Made by a program: the position numbers and the translations under genes. The notes under the pieces are model-generated. The model did no database searches. It was not told where the DNA came from and worked only from the letters and a program-made list of their open reading frames with translations. Positions 62,401 through 64,000 of a DNA stretch of 64,000 nucleotides are shown in pieces. How positions within the stretch are numbered: the first letter of the stretch is position 1; each line of letters starts with the position of its first letter. Where the stretch lies: assembly GCA_034638255.1 (NCBI GenBank), contig JAWPGT010000004.1:496001-560000 (forward strand). The letters run 5' to 3'. This stretch comes from Coprinus comatus (Eukaryota > Basidiomycota > Agaricomycetes > Agaricales > Agaricaceae).

Positions 62401-64000
62401 ATGCGCTCTCTGCTTTCTTTCCGCCAAGTCTCCAGGCATTTGCACTCAGCCCACCCTTCTACGTTGCGTCCTCTGACCTCAGAAGCTCTTGCAGGATTCC
62501 CAAACCCCACACGCTCTATAGAAGACAAGCTTAGATATGTCCCTCGCCCAAAGTCGGATCTCAAGTCTGCTGCAGCCTCCGTTGCGCGTAAAAAAGCTCG
62601 CAAACGGACGCGCAAAATGCTGGGGAAGCTAGAGAAGCTCACGGAACAGGAACAACGCGCCATAGATGATATTCAACCCTTTGATTCTGGTTGGGGCGAA
62701 GACCGTCTGTCTGCTTCTCCCCAGTTGTCCGAACCCGAGCCTCGCAGGGCCACCATCCTCGACTATGGCCGACGCACAGAAGGTATCATTGAACCAGACC
62801 TTACGTCCGGAACCACACTACAAGGTATGTATCTGCTCTTTTCTGAACACCAATGAAATATCATAACCTTTTTCTGTCAGACGTACCCGCGATTGCACCA
62901 CAACAACCCATTGCTACGCTCCACCACAACTTGGAAAGAGTCCTATTCAAGTATGTACCCATCATTTCCAGTCTACCATGTTGCTCATTCTCCCCCAGTC
63001 CCGGCGTCCATTGGCTACAAGATCCTCGTTCCAGAGTTTACAACTTTGATCCTTACCTCCAAAAAATACCTGCTGTCGAAGATTTCGCTTTTGAGCGTTC
63101 ACCGGGTTTCGTCCGTCCCTCACAAGACCCCGATATGGTCTCTATTATCGAAAGAGAAAACAAAGACTTCTCAGGCTCCACTTCTTCCCTTTCTGGCATG
63201 TTATCCCATATTTATTTTCTAATTTCGCGTGATCAATACATCAACACGGACACTCTCAGCTTAGAATACAAACGAGCGAAAAGGACATTCACTCCGGGAC
63301 AGAGAATGCCTAGCTCTGTTGTTTTTCATGTTAATAACGGCAGATATGCCATTAATTCTTGCGCGGAGAAGAACGAGGATGCAAACAAAAATATTCTGAC
63401 ATGGATGGTCAGTCGTTAAACTTTCCCCCCTCTCTCTTGATGCCAATGTGTGGGCTATAGGGAACACTGCTAGAGAAATTCTTGACTATGCCCAAGGAGC
63501 AATTTGCCAGCCATCTTAGGTGTAATCCAGGACCTCCGGTTGACCAGACAAGTCAAATGCGCGAGGCATTCCGCTTCTCAAAGGTAATTTTCAAATACGC
63601 GTCAGTTATGCTTGTCATATGCTGATTTATCCATGTAGTCCAATAACTTTATCATGCGTTCGCAACTTGATTGTCATGATCCTCGCCTTCCCGGAACGGG
63701 CGTATTTGATATTAAAACACGCGCATGCATACCCATTCGGATGGATATCATGAATTATCAGGAAAATTCTGGATATCTTATCCGGAAACAGTATGGAGGT
63801 TATGAGAGCTTTGAGAAAGAATATTATGACCTTATTCGATCTGCCTTCCTCAAGTATCAGTGAGTAACGAACCTTGGTAGGGAAATTAACATTAGCTTAT
63901 ACTTGGAACGAACAGATTCCAAGTGCGAATTGGAAACATGGACGGAGTAATTGTGGCATACCACAATACCGAGCAGATGTTCGGGTTCCAGTATATTCCA
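62401..64000 (+). CDS. PET127: Mitochondrial RNA-processing protein PET127, 5' part (runs off window)
   Basis: Mitochondrial membrane protein for 5' processing and stability of mitochondrial RNAs in yeast. ATG 62401: MRSLLSFRQVSRHLHSAHPS, a basic presequence. A basic stretch follows (SVARKKARKRTRKMLGKLEK), then DVPAIAPQQPIATLHHNLER, VHWLQDPRSRVYNFDPYLQK and IPAVEDFAFERSPGFVRPSQ. The conserved core reads PSSVVFHVNNGRYAINS, RFSKSNNFIMRSQLDCHDPR, LPGTGVFDIKTRACIPIRMD and GGYESFEKEYYDLIRSAFLK. It is cut at the right edge after VIVAYHNTEQMFGFQYIP. Its start lies 12 bp from that of ARL8 on the other strand. Confidence 0.9.

Noticed and set aside
62085..62663. 192-codon minus-strand ORF
   Set aside because: Overlaps ARL8 exons in a shifted frame and PET127 antisense; the GTPase motifs are in a different frame.

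Overview
This is nuclear DNA from a filamentous basidiomycete, most likely an Agaricomycete. Nearly every gene is interrupted by short introns of about 45-60 bp with GT...AG ends. Genes are packed on both strands. The window also holds a DUF6534 membrane protein and a DDE transposase of the kinds I associate with Agaricomycetes. I cannot name a species.

Layout, left to right. 1-15.3 kb: PRP8 (cut by the left edge), F-actin capping protein alpha, isocitrate lyase with a peroxisomal C-terminus, ALG7, a SET-domain/TAD3 fusion, malic enzyme and mitochondrial ribosomal protein mL58. 15.3-18.5 kb: no gene I can support. 18.5-26.4 kb: a low-complexity coiled-coil protein, RTT109 and a very finely split DUF6534 gene. 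26.4-36.6 kb: CUL1, COQ5, FCF2, SAS10, a DUF2462 nucleolar-type protein and complex I NDUFA9. 36.9-47.8 kb: TOM22, a Zn2Cys6 transcription factor, a decayed DDE transposon and a CENP-B-type helix-turn-helix protein. 50-57.6 kb: alternative oxidase, a Spo71-like PH protein, mitochondrial uS12 and the SUMO ligase NSE2. 59.6-64 kb: RPN13, a SCOC-like coiled-coil protein, ARL8 and PET127 (cut by the right edge).

The genes are mostly conserved housekeeping functions. Mitochondrial roles recur (mL58, COQ5, NDUFA9, TOM22, AOX, uS12m, PET127), as do carbon-metabolism enzymes (isocitrate lyase, malic enzyme) and nucleolar ribosome assembly (FCF2, SAS10, DUF2462 in a row). Several pairs are divergent with 12-200 bp between start codons. 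The points most worth checking are the SET-TAD3 fusion and its apparent one-base frame break, micro-exons of 6-15 nt in four genes, a CGG-N7-CGG element in the alternative oxidase promoter, and two extremely tight gene junctions. I found no tRNA, rRNA or CRISPR array, and no clearly undescribed multi-gene system.
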